Shown here one piece after another: positions 10,220-17,949 of a DNA stretch of 40,388 nt. The stretch lies in NCBI RefSeq assembly GCF_002150735.1, contig NZ_MUKA01000133.1, positions 1 to 40,388 of the forward strand. Reading direction: 5' to 3'. How positions within the stretch are numbered: position 1 is the stretch's first letter; every line of letters begins with the position of its first letter. Made by a program: the position numbers and the translations under genes. The notes under the pieces were generated by a model, which made no database searches, had not been told where the DNA came from, and was given only the letters and a program-made list of their open reading frames with translations. Source of the DNA: Streptomyces africanus (GTDB lineage: Bacteria; Actinomycetota; Actinomycetes; Streptomycetales; Streptomycetaceae).

Positions 10220-10402
10220 ATGCACCCCGACATCCACCTCGCCCTGCACCACGCCCGCGCCGCCGAACTCCGTGCCGAAGTCGGTGTCCCGCGCCCCACT
10301 GCCCGGAACGGACACGGTCTCCGTACCCGCCTCGGCTGGACCGTCGTAGAGGTCGGATTAAGGCTCGCCACCCGGCCGGGGACGGTCGCGGCCGCCCACT
10401 AA
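10220..10402 (+). CDS. small conserved-looking protein of unknown function, TTA-containing
   Basis: A 60-residue ORF 13 bases after the ArsR-type gene, starting at an ATG preceded by GAGAG. The product begins MHPDIHLALHHARAAELRAE, a His/Ala-rich helix that I recognise only as a recurring N-terminus of small Streptomyces proteins. The rest is basic and probably unstructured. Codon use is Streptomyces-like except for a TTA leucine codon at residue 47 (10358-10360), which would make translation depend on the bldA tRNA. Its TAA overlaps the TAG of the convergent protease gene (shared CTAA), so there is no room for a terminator. No function is assigned. Confidence 0.55.
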   Translation: MHPDIHLALHHARAAELRAEVGVPRPTARNGHGLRTRLGWTVVEVGLRLATRPGTVAAAH

Positions 10403-11190
10403 CAGCTGGGCACGGACCCCTTGCCGCTCTCCAGGGCCGCCAGGGAACTCACCGTGCTCTTCAGCGTGGTCACCGGAATCAGCCGAAGGCCCTTCGGCAG
10501 TTCGGCCCGCGCGTCCGCGCACTCCGCCTTCGGGACGAGGAACACCGTCGCCCCGTCCCGCTTGGCGGCCTGCGTCTTGAGGGCGACGCCCCCCACCGCC
10601 CCGACCGTGCCGTCGGCGGCGATCGTGCCGGTGCCGGCGATGACACGGCCCCCCGTGAGATCACCACCGGTGCCGTCGCCGTCGAGCTTGTCGACGATCC
10701 CCAGGGAGAACAGCAGCCCGGCACTGGGCCCGCCCACGTCCGCGAGCCGCAGGCCGACCTTGACGTCCTTGTCGTCGAGGCCGAGATAGTTCAGCGCGGC
10801 CTGCGTCGCCGCGTCCTGGGACTCCTTCATCTGCTTCTCGTTGTGCCGCTCGATCTCCTGGACGGTGTCGCCGCTCGGGTAGATCGCGTCGCGCGGCATG
10901 ACCGCCCGGTCCGTGCGGAACCAGCTGTCGATGACGTCCGGGAGCGAGACCCGGGTGTCCGGTGAGGTCGCCACGATGGTGGTCATGCGCAGCTGGCCAG
11001 GCGTGTCCCGGGTCGGCGCACCCTTGATGGTGATCACCGGGGCGCCCTTGTTCTTCCCGAGCACGTTCGTCGTCTGCCCGGGCTGCGCCACCGAGAACGG
11101 CAGCGGCGCGAACACCGCCGTGGCGAGCAGAGCCACGACGGGCAGGGCGCAGACGGCGATGGCCTGGGGACGCGTGAGGCGAGAGAACAC
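10399..11190 (-). CDS. membrane-anchored Lon-like (S16) serine protease, PDZ-less
   Basis: A 263-residue protein. One N-terminal membrane segment (about residues 9-29) is followed by an extracytoplasmic region and a C-terminal S16 Lon-type protease domain. The catalytic pair is Ser156 in VGGPSAGLLFSLG and Lys205 in GAVGGVALKTQAAK; the RVIAGTGTIAADGTVG strand before it is also typical. Related YlbL-type proteins carry a PDZ domain between anchor and protease, but here the intervening 100 residues show no clear PDZ GLG-type loop. The start is GTG at 11190. A TAGATT -10-like hexamer ends six bases before it and no Shine-Dalgarno is visible, so a leaderless transcript is possible. Probable role: processing or quality control of secreted proteins. 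Confidence 0.9.
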   Translation of the reverse strand: MFSRLTRPQAIAVCALPVVALLATAVFAPLPFSVAQPGQTTNVLGKNKGAPVITIKGAPTRDTPGQLRMTTIVATSPDTRVSLPDVIDSWFRTDRAVMPRDAIYPSGDTVQEIERHNEKQMKESQDAATQAALNYLGLDDKDVKVGLRLADVGGPSAGLLFSLGIVDKLDGDGTGGDLTGGRVIAGTGTIAADGTVGAVGGVALKTQAAKRDGATVFLVPKAECADARAELPKGLRLIPVTTLKSTVSSLAALESGKGSVPSC

Positions 11191-11196
11191 GGGATC

Positions 11197-11202
11197 AATC
11201 TA
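11197..11202 (-). promoter_or_regulatory. -10-like hexamer adjacent to the protease start
   Basis: On the minus strand TAGATT lies six bases before the GTG at 11190, the spacing expected for a leaderless mRNA. No convincing -35 element is seen 17-19 bases upstream. Confidence 0.33.
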
Positions 11203-11217
11203 ACTCGGGCGTGGAAT

Positions 11218-11246
11218 CCGGCCGGGCCCAGGTCACCCGGGGCCGG
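11218..11246 (-). terminator. hairpin after the IclR gene
   Basis: CCGGCC/GGCCGG plus an inner GGG/CCC with a two-base bulge lies between the IclR stop (11267) and the protease start. It is GC-rich with no T-run, and could partly insulate the two minus-strand genes. Confidence 0.33.
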
Positions 11247-11266
11247 GCAGGAGGGCTCCGCACACG

Positions 11267-11908
11267 TCAGCGCAGCGCGTCCGCGACCTCTCGTGCCGCC
11301 TCGACGACCCTGTCCCCCACCCGCTCCGGCACCACGTCCGCCAGCATCACCACACCCACGCTGCCCTCGACGCCCGTCACGCCCAGCAGCGGGGCCGCCG
11401 CCCCGCACGCGCCCGCCTCCAGCTCCCCGTGGGTCAGGGTGAAGCCCGGGTCCGTCATCGGGTGCTGCCGGGCCGCGAGGATCGCCTTGCCCGCGGCGCC
11501 ACGGTCCAGAGGGTGGCGGAAACCGGCCCGGTAGGCGACGTGGTAGTCCGTCCAGGTCGGCTCGACCACGGCCACGGCGAGCGCGTCCGCCCCGTCCACC
11601 AGGGTCAGGTGCGCCGTCGCGCCGATGTCCTCGGCCAGCGACCGCAGCGCCGGCATCGCGGCCTCGCGTACCAGGGGATGGACCTGCCGGCCCAGACGCA
11701 GCACGCCGAGTCCGACCCGGGCACGTCCGCCCAGGTCACGGCGTATGAGCGCATGCTGTTCCAGCGTGGCGAGCAACCGGTACACCACGGTCCGGTTGAC
11801 GCCCAGTTTGAGGGAGAGCTCGGTCACGGTCAGCCCGTGGTCCGTGTCGGCGAGCAGCTTGAGGACCCGTAGTCCCCTGTCGAGCGTCTGGGAGGTCTCC
11901 GCGGTCAC
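11267..11908 (-). CDS. IclR family transcriptional regulator
   Basis: A 213-residue regulator. The N-terminal winged helix (residues about 5-65) includes LTVTELSLKLGVNRTVVYRL, and the effector-binding domain (about 80-210) has AHLTLVDGADALAVAVVEP and FRHPLDRGAAGKAILA. The start matters here. An upstream GTG at 11917 overlaps an AAGGAG element, whereas the GTG at 11908 (MTAETSQTLDRG) sits eight bases after it, so 11908 is the better start. The C-terminal ligand domain is a little short compared with typical 240-260 residue IclR proteins. Target and ligand are not evident from the neighbours. Confidence 0.93.
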   Translation of the reverse strand: MTAETSQTLDRGLRVLKLLADTDHGLTVTELSLKLGVNRTVVYRLLATLEQHALIRRDLGGRARVGLGVLRLGRQVHPLVREAAMPALRSLAEDIGATAHLTLVDGADALAVAVVEPTWTDYHVAYRAGFRHPLDRGAAGKAILAARQHPMTDPGFTLTHGELEAGACGAAAPLLGVTGVEGSVGVVMLADVVPERVGDRVVEAAREVADALR

Positions 11909-12187
11909 GACGCCCACTCCTTAGTGGTGAGGTCGGCGGCCCCCTGGTCGGCGGTTGCGTCACCGAGTCCCGTCGGCGACGCGCTTCAGAGGCCGCCGAT
12001 CGGCCGGCGGCCCGGCCTGTCCGGACCGCGTCGCTTCACGGCTGCGCTCCGCGGCGGCGCTGCCACGGGGCGTGTGCGTAGCCGGACAGTAGCGAAGGGA
12101 GTTCGCTGAGCGGAAGGCTCCGTCCAGAATCCGGGCACCGCATCGGACCGACTGGCGCCCTTTGCCCGCATACGTACGACACACGCG

Positions 12188-13987
12188 TCACTTCATGCGC
12201 GTAGCCCACTCCTGCACCTTGGCGATCCGCTGCCGTAGCTGCCCCGCCGTCGCCTCCGCCGCCGGAGGCCCCCCGCACACGCGCCGCAGCTCCGTGTGGA
12301 TCACGCCGTGCGGCTTGCCGCTCTGGTGGACGTACGCGCCGACCATCGTGTTGAGCTGCCGCCGCAGCTCCATCATCTCCTTGTGCGAGACGACCGGCCG
12401 CCGCTCGGCGGGCACTTCGAGCAGGTCGGCCTCCTCGTCCGGCTTCTTGCGGCTGTGCGCGATCTGCCGGGCCTGCCGCTTCTGGAGCAGCAGCTGGACC
12501 TGGTCGGGCTCCAGCAGCCCCGGGATGCCGAGGTAGTCCTGCTCCTCCTCGCTGCCCGGGTGGGCCTGCATGCCGAACTCGGCGCCGTTGTACATGACCC
12601 GGTCGAAGACCGCGTCGGACTCCAGCGCCTCGAAGGGCAGCATGTCCTGTTCGCCGGTGTCCTCGTCCTGCTCCTTGTTCGCCTCCTCCATCTCCTTCTC
12701 GGATTCGGCGTACGGGTCCTCCTCGCCCTCCTTCTTGGGCTTGTCGAGGACGTGGTCGCGCTCGCGCTCCATCTCGTTGGCGAAGGAGAGCAGGTCCGGC
12801 ACGGTCGGCAGGAACACGGAGGCCGTCTCGCCGCGCCGCCGGGACCGTACGAAACGTCCGACGGCCTGCGCGAAGAAGAGCGGAGTGGAAATGGTGGTGG
12901 CGTACACGCCGACCGCGAGCCGGGGCACGTCGACGCCCTCGGACACCATCCGCACGGCGACCATCCACCGGTCGTTGTTCGCGCTGAACTCGTCGATCCG
13001 CTCGGAGGCGCCGGCGTCGTCGGACAGCACGAGGGTCGCCTTGCTGCCCGTGATCTCGCGGATCAGCTTGGCGTACGCGCGCGCCGAGTCCTGGTCGGAG
13101 GCGATGACGAGCGCACCGGCGTCCGGGATGGCCTTGCGCACCTCGGTCAGCCGCTGGTCGGCGGCGCGCAGCACGGCGGGCATCCACTCACCGCGCGGAT
13201 CGAGGGCGGTGCGCCAGGCCTGGCTGACGGCGTCCTTGGTCATGGGCTCGCCGAGCCGCGCGGCGACCTCGTCACCGGCCTTGGTGCGCCAGCGCATGTT
13301 GCCGCTGTAGGAGAGGAAGATGACGGGCCGGACGACGTTGTCGGCGAGCGCGTTGCCGTATCCGTAGGTGTAGTCGGCTGCGGACCGCCGGATCCCGTCG
13401 TTGCCCTCCTCGTACGTCACGAAGGGGATGGGGTTGGTGTCGGACCGGAAGGGCGTACCGGTCAGGGCCAGCCGGCGGGTGGCGGGCTCGAAGGCCTCCA
13501 GACAGGCCTCGCCCCAGGACTTGCTGTCACCGGCGTGGTGGATCTCGTCGAGGATGACCAGCGTCTTGCGCTGCTCGACCCGGTTGCGGTGGAGCATCGG
13601 CCGCACGCCGACACCCGCGTACGTCACGGCGACGCCGTGGTACTCCCGGCCGAGCGGCCCGGCGCTGTACTCCGGGTCGAGCTTGATGCCTATACGGGCC
13701 GCGGCCTCGGCCCACTGCTTCTTCAGATGCTCGGTCGGGGCGACCACGGTGACCTGCTGCACGACATGGTGGTGCAGCAGCCAGGACGCCAGCGTCAGCG
13801 CGAAGGTCGTCTTGCCGGCGCCGGGGGTGGCGACCGCCAGGAAGTCCCGCGGCTGCTCCTGGATGTACTTCTCCATCGCGCCCTGCTGCCAGGCGCGCAG
13901 CTTGCTGGCGGTACCCCAGGGGGCGCGGCCGGGGAACGCCGGGGACAGGTGGTGCGAGGCAGAGCTGGTGCCGGCGGTGGTAGTCAC
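12188..13987 (-). CDS. superfamily 2 DEAD/DEAH-type helicase
   Basis: A 599-residue ATP-dependent helicase-like protein. Motif I AVATPGAGKTT lies at about 51-61, motif II is DEIHH (about 145), motif III is ALTGTPFRSD, and motif VI is AQAVGRFVRSRRRGET. Between the two RecA-like lobes and the C-terminus is a strongly acidic, probably disordered insert (EGEEDPYAESEKEMEEANKE). The last 130 residues are helical and basic. The family includes restriction-like and repair helicases (ResIII/UvrB-like lobe); no nuclease or methylase gene is adjacent, so a repair or nucleic-acid remodelling role is most likely. The start is GTG at 13987 with GGAG three bases upstream. In-frame codons continue to 14128 but look non-coding. 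Confidence 0.92.
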   Translation of the reverse strand: MTTTAGTSSASHHLSPAFPGRAPWGTASKLRAWQQGAMEKYIQEQPRDFLAVATPGAGKTTFALTLASWLLHHHVVQQVTVVAPTEHLKKQWAEAAARIGIKLDPEYSAGPLGREYHGVAVTYAGVGVRPMLHRNRVEQRKTLVILDEIHHAGDSKSWGEACLEAFEPATRRLALTGTPFRSDTNPIPFVTYEEGNDGIRRSAADYTYGYGNALADNVVRPVIFLSYSGNMRWRTKAGDEVAARLGEPMTKDAVSQAWRTALDPRGEWMPAVLRAADQRLTEVRKAIPDAGALVIASDQDSARAYAKLIREITGSKATLVLSDDAGASERIDEFSANNDRWMVAVRMVSEGVDVPRLAVGVYATTISTPLFFAQAVGRFVRSRRRGETASVFLPTVPDLLSFANEMERERDHVLDKPKKEGEEDPYAESEKEMEEANKEQDEDTGEQDMLPFEALESDAVFDRVMYNGAEFGMQAHPGSEEEQDYLGIPGLLEPDQVQLLLQKRQARQIAHSRKKPDEEADLLEVPAERRPVVSHKEMMELRRQLNTMVGAYVHQSGKPHGVIHTELRRVCGGPPAAEATAGQLRQRIAKVQEWATRMK

Positions 13988-14144
13988 GGTCTCCGTTGGG
14001 GGTCGGGCGGCTCGTTCGAGGGAGCCTGACGGCTCGGCTACGTATGACAACCGGGCCACCCTACCGGCGCCCTGCCACTGCTCATGCGCGGACAAGCCCC
14101 GGTCATGCCAGGGTGGGATCCACGTCACAGCCCGGCAGGGCTCC

Positions 14145-15608
14145 TCACCGCTCCCGCAGCCGCGTGGTCACCCAGGCCCCCACCAGCGCGACCACCGCCA
14201 TCGGCAGGAACACGGCGGTGAAGGCTGCCGGGTGGGAGGCGGTGGTGCCTGCGGTGGTGTGGGTGACCGTGCCGCCGCCGAGGGCGGCGAAGGCGGCGCC
14301 GCCGGCGGAGAGCAGGACGACGTTGGAGAGACCGTCGGAGATCTGCAGGGCGGCGGAGTTGGTGCCGGCCTCCTCGGGGGCGGAGAGCTTGAGCAGGAGC
14401 ACGCTCGTGGAGGAGATGACGAGGCCCATGCCGAAGCAGCCGAACGCCCAGGCGACGGCCAGGGTCCAGACGGGCACGGAGTCCAGCAGCACACTCGGCG
14501 CGGTGGTGATGGCCGCCGCCACCAGCAGCATCCCGGCGGTCGTCAACCGCTCCCGATAGGGCTCGAACCGCGACCGCGACTGCACCCACGAGCCCAGCGC
14601 CCACGTCCCGCCGCCCGCGGCGAGCGAGAATCCGGCCAGCGTCGGACTGAGCCCGCGCTGCGTCACCAGCATCAGCGGTACGAAGGATTCCGCGGCGACG
14701 AAGGACCCCGCGGCCACGCCGCGCAGCAGCACGACGGAGGGCAGCCCGCGAGCGGCCCGGTAGGTGCCGCGCGGGAGCAGCCCGAGCACGGCGGGCACCA
14801 GCAGGGCCAGTCCGGCCGCGCCCGGCAGGAGCGAGAGCGGGCGCAGGTCCTGGGCGGCGTACTGGAGGAGGCCGGCGCCGAGGGAGATGGCCAGGGCCAG
14901 GCGGATGCGGCGGCGGTTGAGGGAGGGGGGCCGGCCGGAGGGATCCGAGTCCGGCGTCGGCACCGGGCCGGACGCGCGGCGGCGTATCTGCGGCAGTGCG
15001 AGCGCGAGCGGGAAGACGACGAGCACGGGTATCCCGATGAACACCCACCGCCACCCGAGGTGCTCGGTCACCGTGCCGGCGGCGAGCGGGCCGACGATCG
15101 ACGGCAGGATCCAGCCCGCGGCGAACGCGGCCATGATGGCCGGCCGCAGCCGCTCCGGATACGCCCGCCCGACGACGACGTACAGCGCGACGATCACCAG
15201 CCCGCCGCCGAGCCCCTGCACGGCCCGCCCCAGGATGAACACCCACATCGCCCCGGCCGTCCCCGACAGCAACAGCCCGGCCCCGAAGGAGGCGATGCCC
15301 GTCGTCAACGGCCCGAGGGGTCCGCGCCGGTCCGACCACTGGCCGGACAGCACCATCCCGAACAGACTCGTCGTGAAGTACCCGGAGAACGCGAACGCGT
15401 ACAGCGGCACCCCGTCCAACTCCCGTGCCGCGACGGGCATCGCCGTACCGACCGCCGTCGCCTCGAAGGCGATGAGCAGCACCACGGAGACGATCCCGAA
15501 GCTCAGCGCCCGGTACGTCCGCCCGAGCACGGTCTCGTCCGCTGCGGGGACGGAGGTCAGGCCATCGGCTTCCACGACATCTGCGTCACGCGGCTTCGGA
15601 ACGGTCAT
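14145..15608 (-). CDS. MFS transporter, probable drug/metabolite exporter
   Basis: A 487-residue integral membrane protein with about 12-14 hydrophobic segments. The loop 2-3 motif A is GQWSDRRGP, and VQGLGGGLVIVALYVVVGRA resembles the motif C/D region of drug:H+ antiporters. A 25-residue charged loop (PVPTPDSDPSGRPPSLNRR) splits the halves. It faces the helicase gene in the same direction with 157 bases between. The ATG at 15608 (MTVPKPRDADVVE) is used; sequence upstream in frame is basic and unlike an MFS N-terminus. The substrate is unknown, and no regulator is directly adjacent. Confidence 0.92.
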   Translation of the reverse strand: MTVPKPRDADVVEADGLTSVPAADETVLGRTYRALSFGIVSVVLLIAFEATAVGTAMPVAARELDGVPLYAFAFSGYFTTSLFGMVLSGQWSDRRGPLGPLTTGIASFGAGLLLSGTAGAMWVFILGRAVQGLGGGLVIVALYVVVGRAYPERLRPAIMAAFAAGWILPSIVGPLAAGTVTEHLGWRWVFIGIPVLVVFPLALALPQIRRRASGPVPTPDSDPSGRPPSLNRRRIRLALAISLGAGLLQYAAQDLRPLSLLPGAAGLALLVPAVLGLLPRGTYRAARGLPSVVLLRGVAAGSFVAAESFVPLMLVTQRGLSPTLAGFSLAAGGGTWALGSWVQSRSRFEPYRERLTTAGMLLVAAAITTAPSVLLDSVPVWTLAVAWAFGCFGMGLVISSTSVLLLKLSAPEEAGTNSAALQISDGLSNVVLLSAGGAAFAALGGGTVTHTTAGTTASHPAAFTAVFLPMAVVALVGAWVTTRLRER

Positions 15609-15751
15609 GACCGCCAGAGTAAGGGCCACGCGGCACTTTGACCCCTGTCGCGAGACGGTCCCCTCGTGGGACCTTGGTCGTACGCCCCTCCTCGCGGCCA
15701 CCCCCTTCATGAACGGCGTATGGCAGTCGCGTTGCAGCCCGCCCGATGCCC

Positions 15752-15781
15752 TTGAACCCTCCCTCCGCCCCGGCCTACGGT
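15752..15781 (+). promoter_or_regulatory. sigma-70-like promoter for the tRNA pair
   Basis: TTGAAC (15752-15757) and TACGGT (15776-15781) are separated by 18 bases. Transcription would begin near 15788, just upstream of the tRNA-like element at 15803. Confidence 0.5.
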
Positions 15782-15802
15782 CACTGCACCGAGTTCAGAC
15801 AC

Positions 15803-15900
15803 GGTCGTGTGCCCGAGTGGTTCAGGGGCTCGCCTGCGCTGCATCCATCAGCGAGCTCCGCTCGCGGGGAGTCACGCGGGTTCGAATCCCGCCACGGCAG
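15803..15900 (+). pseudogene. enlarged tRNA-like element, probable tRNA-Cys pseudogene
   Basis: This has the same D-arm (CCC-GAGTGGTTCA-GGG) and T-arm (GCGGG-TTCGAAT-CCCGC) as the tRNA-Cys 20 bases downstream; a 32-base block through the D-arm and half of the anticodon arm is identical. The region between G26 and the T-stem is 47 bases instead of 21. CTCGC still pairs with GCGAG, but the anticodon loop would be 17 bases, and a 16-base insert forms a small extra arm (CTCC/GGAG). The acceptor stem has six pairs with a G-A mismatch at the end, and the 3' end is GTCG, not CCA. It probably does not function as a normal tRNA, but it is the first thing transcribed from the promoter upstream. Confidence 0.55.
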
Positions 15901-15919
15901 TCGAGTCCGTCTCGGTCCC

Positions 15920-15994
15920 GGCCGTGTGCCCGAGTGGTTCAGGGGCTCGCCTGCAAAGCGAGTTACGCGGGTTCGAATCCCGCCACGGCCTCCA
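15920..15994 (+). tRNA. tRNA-Cys (anticodon GCA)
   Basis: A complete cloverleaf: acceptor GGCCGTG/CACGGCC with seven perfect pairs; T8 G9; D-stem CCC/GGG; anticodon stem CTCGC/GCGAG with loop CTGCAAA (GCA at 15953-15955); four-base variable region TTAC; T-arm GCGGG-TTCGAAT-CCCGC; discriminator T and encoded CCA (15992-15994). The acceptor and D-arm do not look like the commoner Streptomyces tRNA-Cys I remember, so this may be a second isoacceptor. Only six bases separate the CCA from the stop of the convergent DUF6083 gene. Confidence 0.9.
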
Positions 15995-16000
15995 CAGGCG

Positions 16001-16489
16001 TCAGCCGGCATCGGGAAGTGCCGCCGGGTCGGTGTCCTCGTCGGCCTTTCGCCGCGCCCGGCGCGCGTTCTCCGCACGTACGGCGTCCAGCCACCGCCAG
16101 AGGCCGACCTCCTCGATCCTCAGCCCCGGGCAGGCGATGCGATGCGGTACGCGGCACACCGCACCGGGCGCGGGTTCGTCCGCGCGGCTGTTCCAGGCCG
16201 TCCCGTTCACGTCCACGTACCAGCGGTGCCAGGCGGGCACCATGTGTGCGGGCACCGGCATGTCCGGTTCCAGGAGGACGTGCCGGCCGTAGTAGGTGAC
16301 ACGCCGATCACCGACGAGCCCGCAGTTGGGGCAGACGGGCGGAGCGGGCGGCTCGGGCCCGGTGGCGCCTTCCATCGCGGCCTGCGCCCGGTCGGTCTTC
16401 TCCCACGGCCGCGGGGCGTCCGGTGGCCGCTGCCGGTGTCCGTCGGGGTCGGGTAACGGGATGATGCTCGGCTCGTCTGTGTCCCCCAT
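16001..16489 (-). CDS. DUF6083 domain protein, TTA-containing
   Basis: A 162-residue cytoplasmic protein of the Streptomyces DUF6083 type. A Pro-rich N-terminus leads into a metal-binding-like pair CPNCG (Cys53, Cys56) and a second pair (Cys112, Cys120), with the family segment LRIEEVGLWRWLDAVRAENA and a basic helix ARRARRKADE at the end. The spacing suggests a structural zinc site, which is inferred. Leu12 is encoded by TTA (16454-16456), the rare codon read only by the bldA tRNA, so expression should be limited to later growth. The gene runs toward the tRNA-Cys with almost no gap. The ATG at 16489 is the only good start. Function unknown. Confidence 0.86.
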   Translation of the reverse strand: MGDTDEPSIIPLPDPDGHRQRPPDAPRPWEKTDRAQAAMEGATGPEPPAPPVCPNCGLVGDRRVTYYGRHVLLEPDMPVPAHMVPAWHRWYVDVNGTAWNSRADEPAPGAVCRVPHRIACPGLRIEEVGLWRWLDAVRAENARRARRKADEDTDPAALPDAG

Positions 16490-16702
16490 GACCCGAGCAT
16501 GTGCGCGGGGTTGGGGACCGGGAAAGGGGCGCGTTCAGGGCGCAACGGGGCAATCCGCCGGGCGTGGAGGGGCTCGGTGCACAGCTCAGGGCGGGGCTTC
16601 GTGAAGTCGTGCACAACCCACGGCGCCTCTCACGTGTCCAGGACATGACCGGTAGCTGACGTTCCGGTCGTCCCGCCCACTGTTTCGACGAGGAGAACCA
16701 CC

Positions 16703-17935
16703 GTGCACCTCCGCCCCTCGGCAGCCGTCCTGGCCGCTGCCGTGATCGCCTTCGCCGGTCCCGTTGTCGCCGCGCCCCTGGCGCAGGCCGAGGAAGGCGC
16801 GCCCGAACTGGTCGTGTCGGCCCTGCCTACTGCGACTCCCAAGCCGGGTGAGGTGTACGACAAGTCCGTCACCCTCACCAACAAGGGCACGGCCGCCGTG
16901 GACGGAGTCACCTTCCGGGTCCGCCTCACGCGCGGGCTGGACTTCCCCGAGCAGGTGAAGGGCTGTACCTACTCGACCAAGGACCAGGTGCGGCAGGCGC
17001 TCTGCGAGCTCGACACGGTCATCGAGCCCGGCGCCTCCGTCACCACGCCCGTCCGGTTCAAGGCGCTGGACAACGCCCTGATGGAGGCCGTCGAGTACGG
17101 CACGAGCGCGACCGGTGAGGCCCCGGGCGAGGGATACGACGACAGCTACCGGCGGCTCACCCTGACCGCCGACAACACCGCCGACCTCGTCGCGGTCGGC
17201 GAGGACACCGAGGCGCTGCCCGGCGGGGAGCAGTCGGTCACGGCGACCCTGCGCAACGACGGCCCCGGCTGGGTGCGGAACCAGGAGAGCGACGACCTCC
17301 CGGGCCTGCTGGTGCAGATCCCGCCGGGCACCGTCGCCGTCGGCGTGCCGAAGGACTGTGCGCCGTTCGGGATCGACGGACCGAGCGGACCGCAGGGGAC
17401 CACCGGCAAGCCCAAGTACGTCTGCTGGCCGCAGGACGGGACCCTCGACGCGGGCCAGTCCCTGGCGTACACGTTCATGCTGAAGATCGAGAAGTCGGCG
17501 CAGGACACCGAGGGCGAGGTCAAGGCGTCGTCCGTCTACGACATCGCCCCCGAGTACGACAAGAACCACGCCAACAACACCGCCCTGATCAGCATCGACC
17601 TGCCGAGCGACAACGAGCCCGGGCCGAGCCCCTCGGACGGCGCCGACGGTGGCTCCGGCAACGGCGGGAACGGCAGCGGCGGCAACGGCAACGACCCGGA
17701 GGGCCAGGCCGCCGGCGGCACGGGTGCCACGGCCTCCCCCTCGGCCTCGGCCTCGACCGGCACCACGACGGGTGGTTCCGGCGGCACCACGAGCGGCAGC
17801 ACCACCGGCGGCAACCTCGCCTCCACCGGCTCCGACGGCACCCCGCTCCTCGCCGGTGCCGCGGCCGCCGCCGCGGTGATCGGTGGCGGCCTGGTCTTCG
17901 TCGTACGCCGCCGCGGCGCCGCCGGGTCCGCCTGA
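16703..17935 (+). CDS. LAXTG-type sortase-anchored cell-surface protein
   Basis: A 410-residue secreted protein. The signal peptide (residues 1 to about 29, ending AQAEE) is followed by two beta-rich, DUF11-like Ig domains: about 35-135 (PKPGEVYDKSVTLTNKGTAA) and about 150-295 (LPGGEQSVTATLRNDGPGW). One Cys pair is visible in each. Then comes a 70-residue Gly/Ser/Thr/Asn linker, the sorting signal LASTG (372-376), a hydrophobic segment and a RRR tail. LAXTG is the class E sortase motif known in Streptomyces, so covalent attachment to peptidoglycan is expected. GTG at 16703 has GGAG eight bases upstream. The stop is shared with a palindrome and faces the SUKH-4 gene. No sortase gene is in the window. 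Confidence 0.9.
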   Translation: MHLRPSAAVLAAAVIAFAGPVVAAPLAQAEEGAPELVVSALPTATPKPGEVYDKSVTLTNKGTAAVDGVTFRVRLTRGLDFPEQVKGCTYSTKDQVRQALCELDTVIEPGASVTTPVRFKALDNALMEAVEYGTSATGEAPGEGYDDSYRRLTLTADNTADLVAVGEDTEALPGGEQSVTATLRNDGPGWVRNQESDDLPGLLVQIPPGTVAVGVPKDCAPFGIDGPSGPQGTTGKPKYVCWPQDGTLDAGQSLAYTFMLKIEKSAQDTEGEVKASSVYDIAPEYDKNHANNTALISIDLPSDNEPGPSPSDGADGGSGNGGNGSGGNGNDPEGQAAGGTGATASPSASASTGTTTGGSGGTTSGSTTGGNLASTGSDGTPLLAGAAAAAAVIGGGLVFVVRRRGAAGSA

Positions 17936-17949
17936 CGGCGCGCCGTCAG
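17932..17949. terminator. 18-bp perfect palindrome spanning two convergent stop codons
   Basis: CTGACGGCG followed by its reverse complement CGCCGTCAG contains the TGA of the surface-protein gene (17933-17935) and the TGA of the minus-strand SUKH-4 gene (17946-17948). A hairpin would need a loop from its own centre. A termination role is plausible but unproven. Confidence 0.35.

Noticed and set aside
11909..12187. Small genes between the IclR and helicase genes
   Set aside because: Open frames of 60-75 codons exist on both strands but are Arg-rich, lack ribosome sites and overlap each other.
12188..13987. Restriction or phage-defence helicase
   Set aside because: No methylase, nuclease or other defence gene is adjacent, and the protein has only helicase motifs plus an acidic insert.
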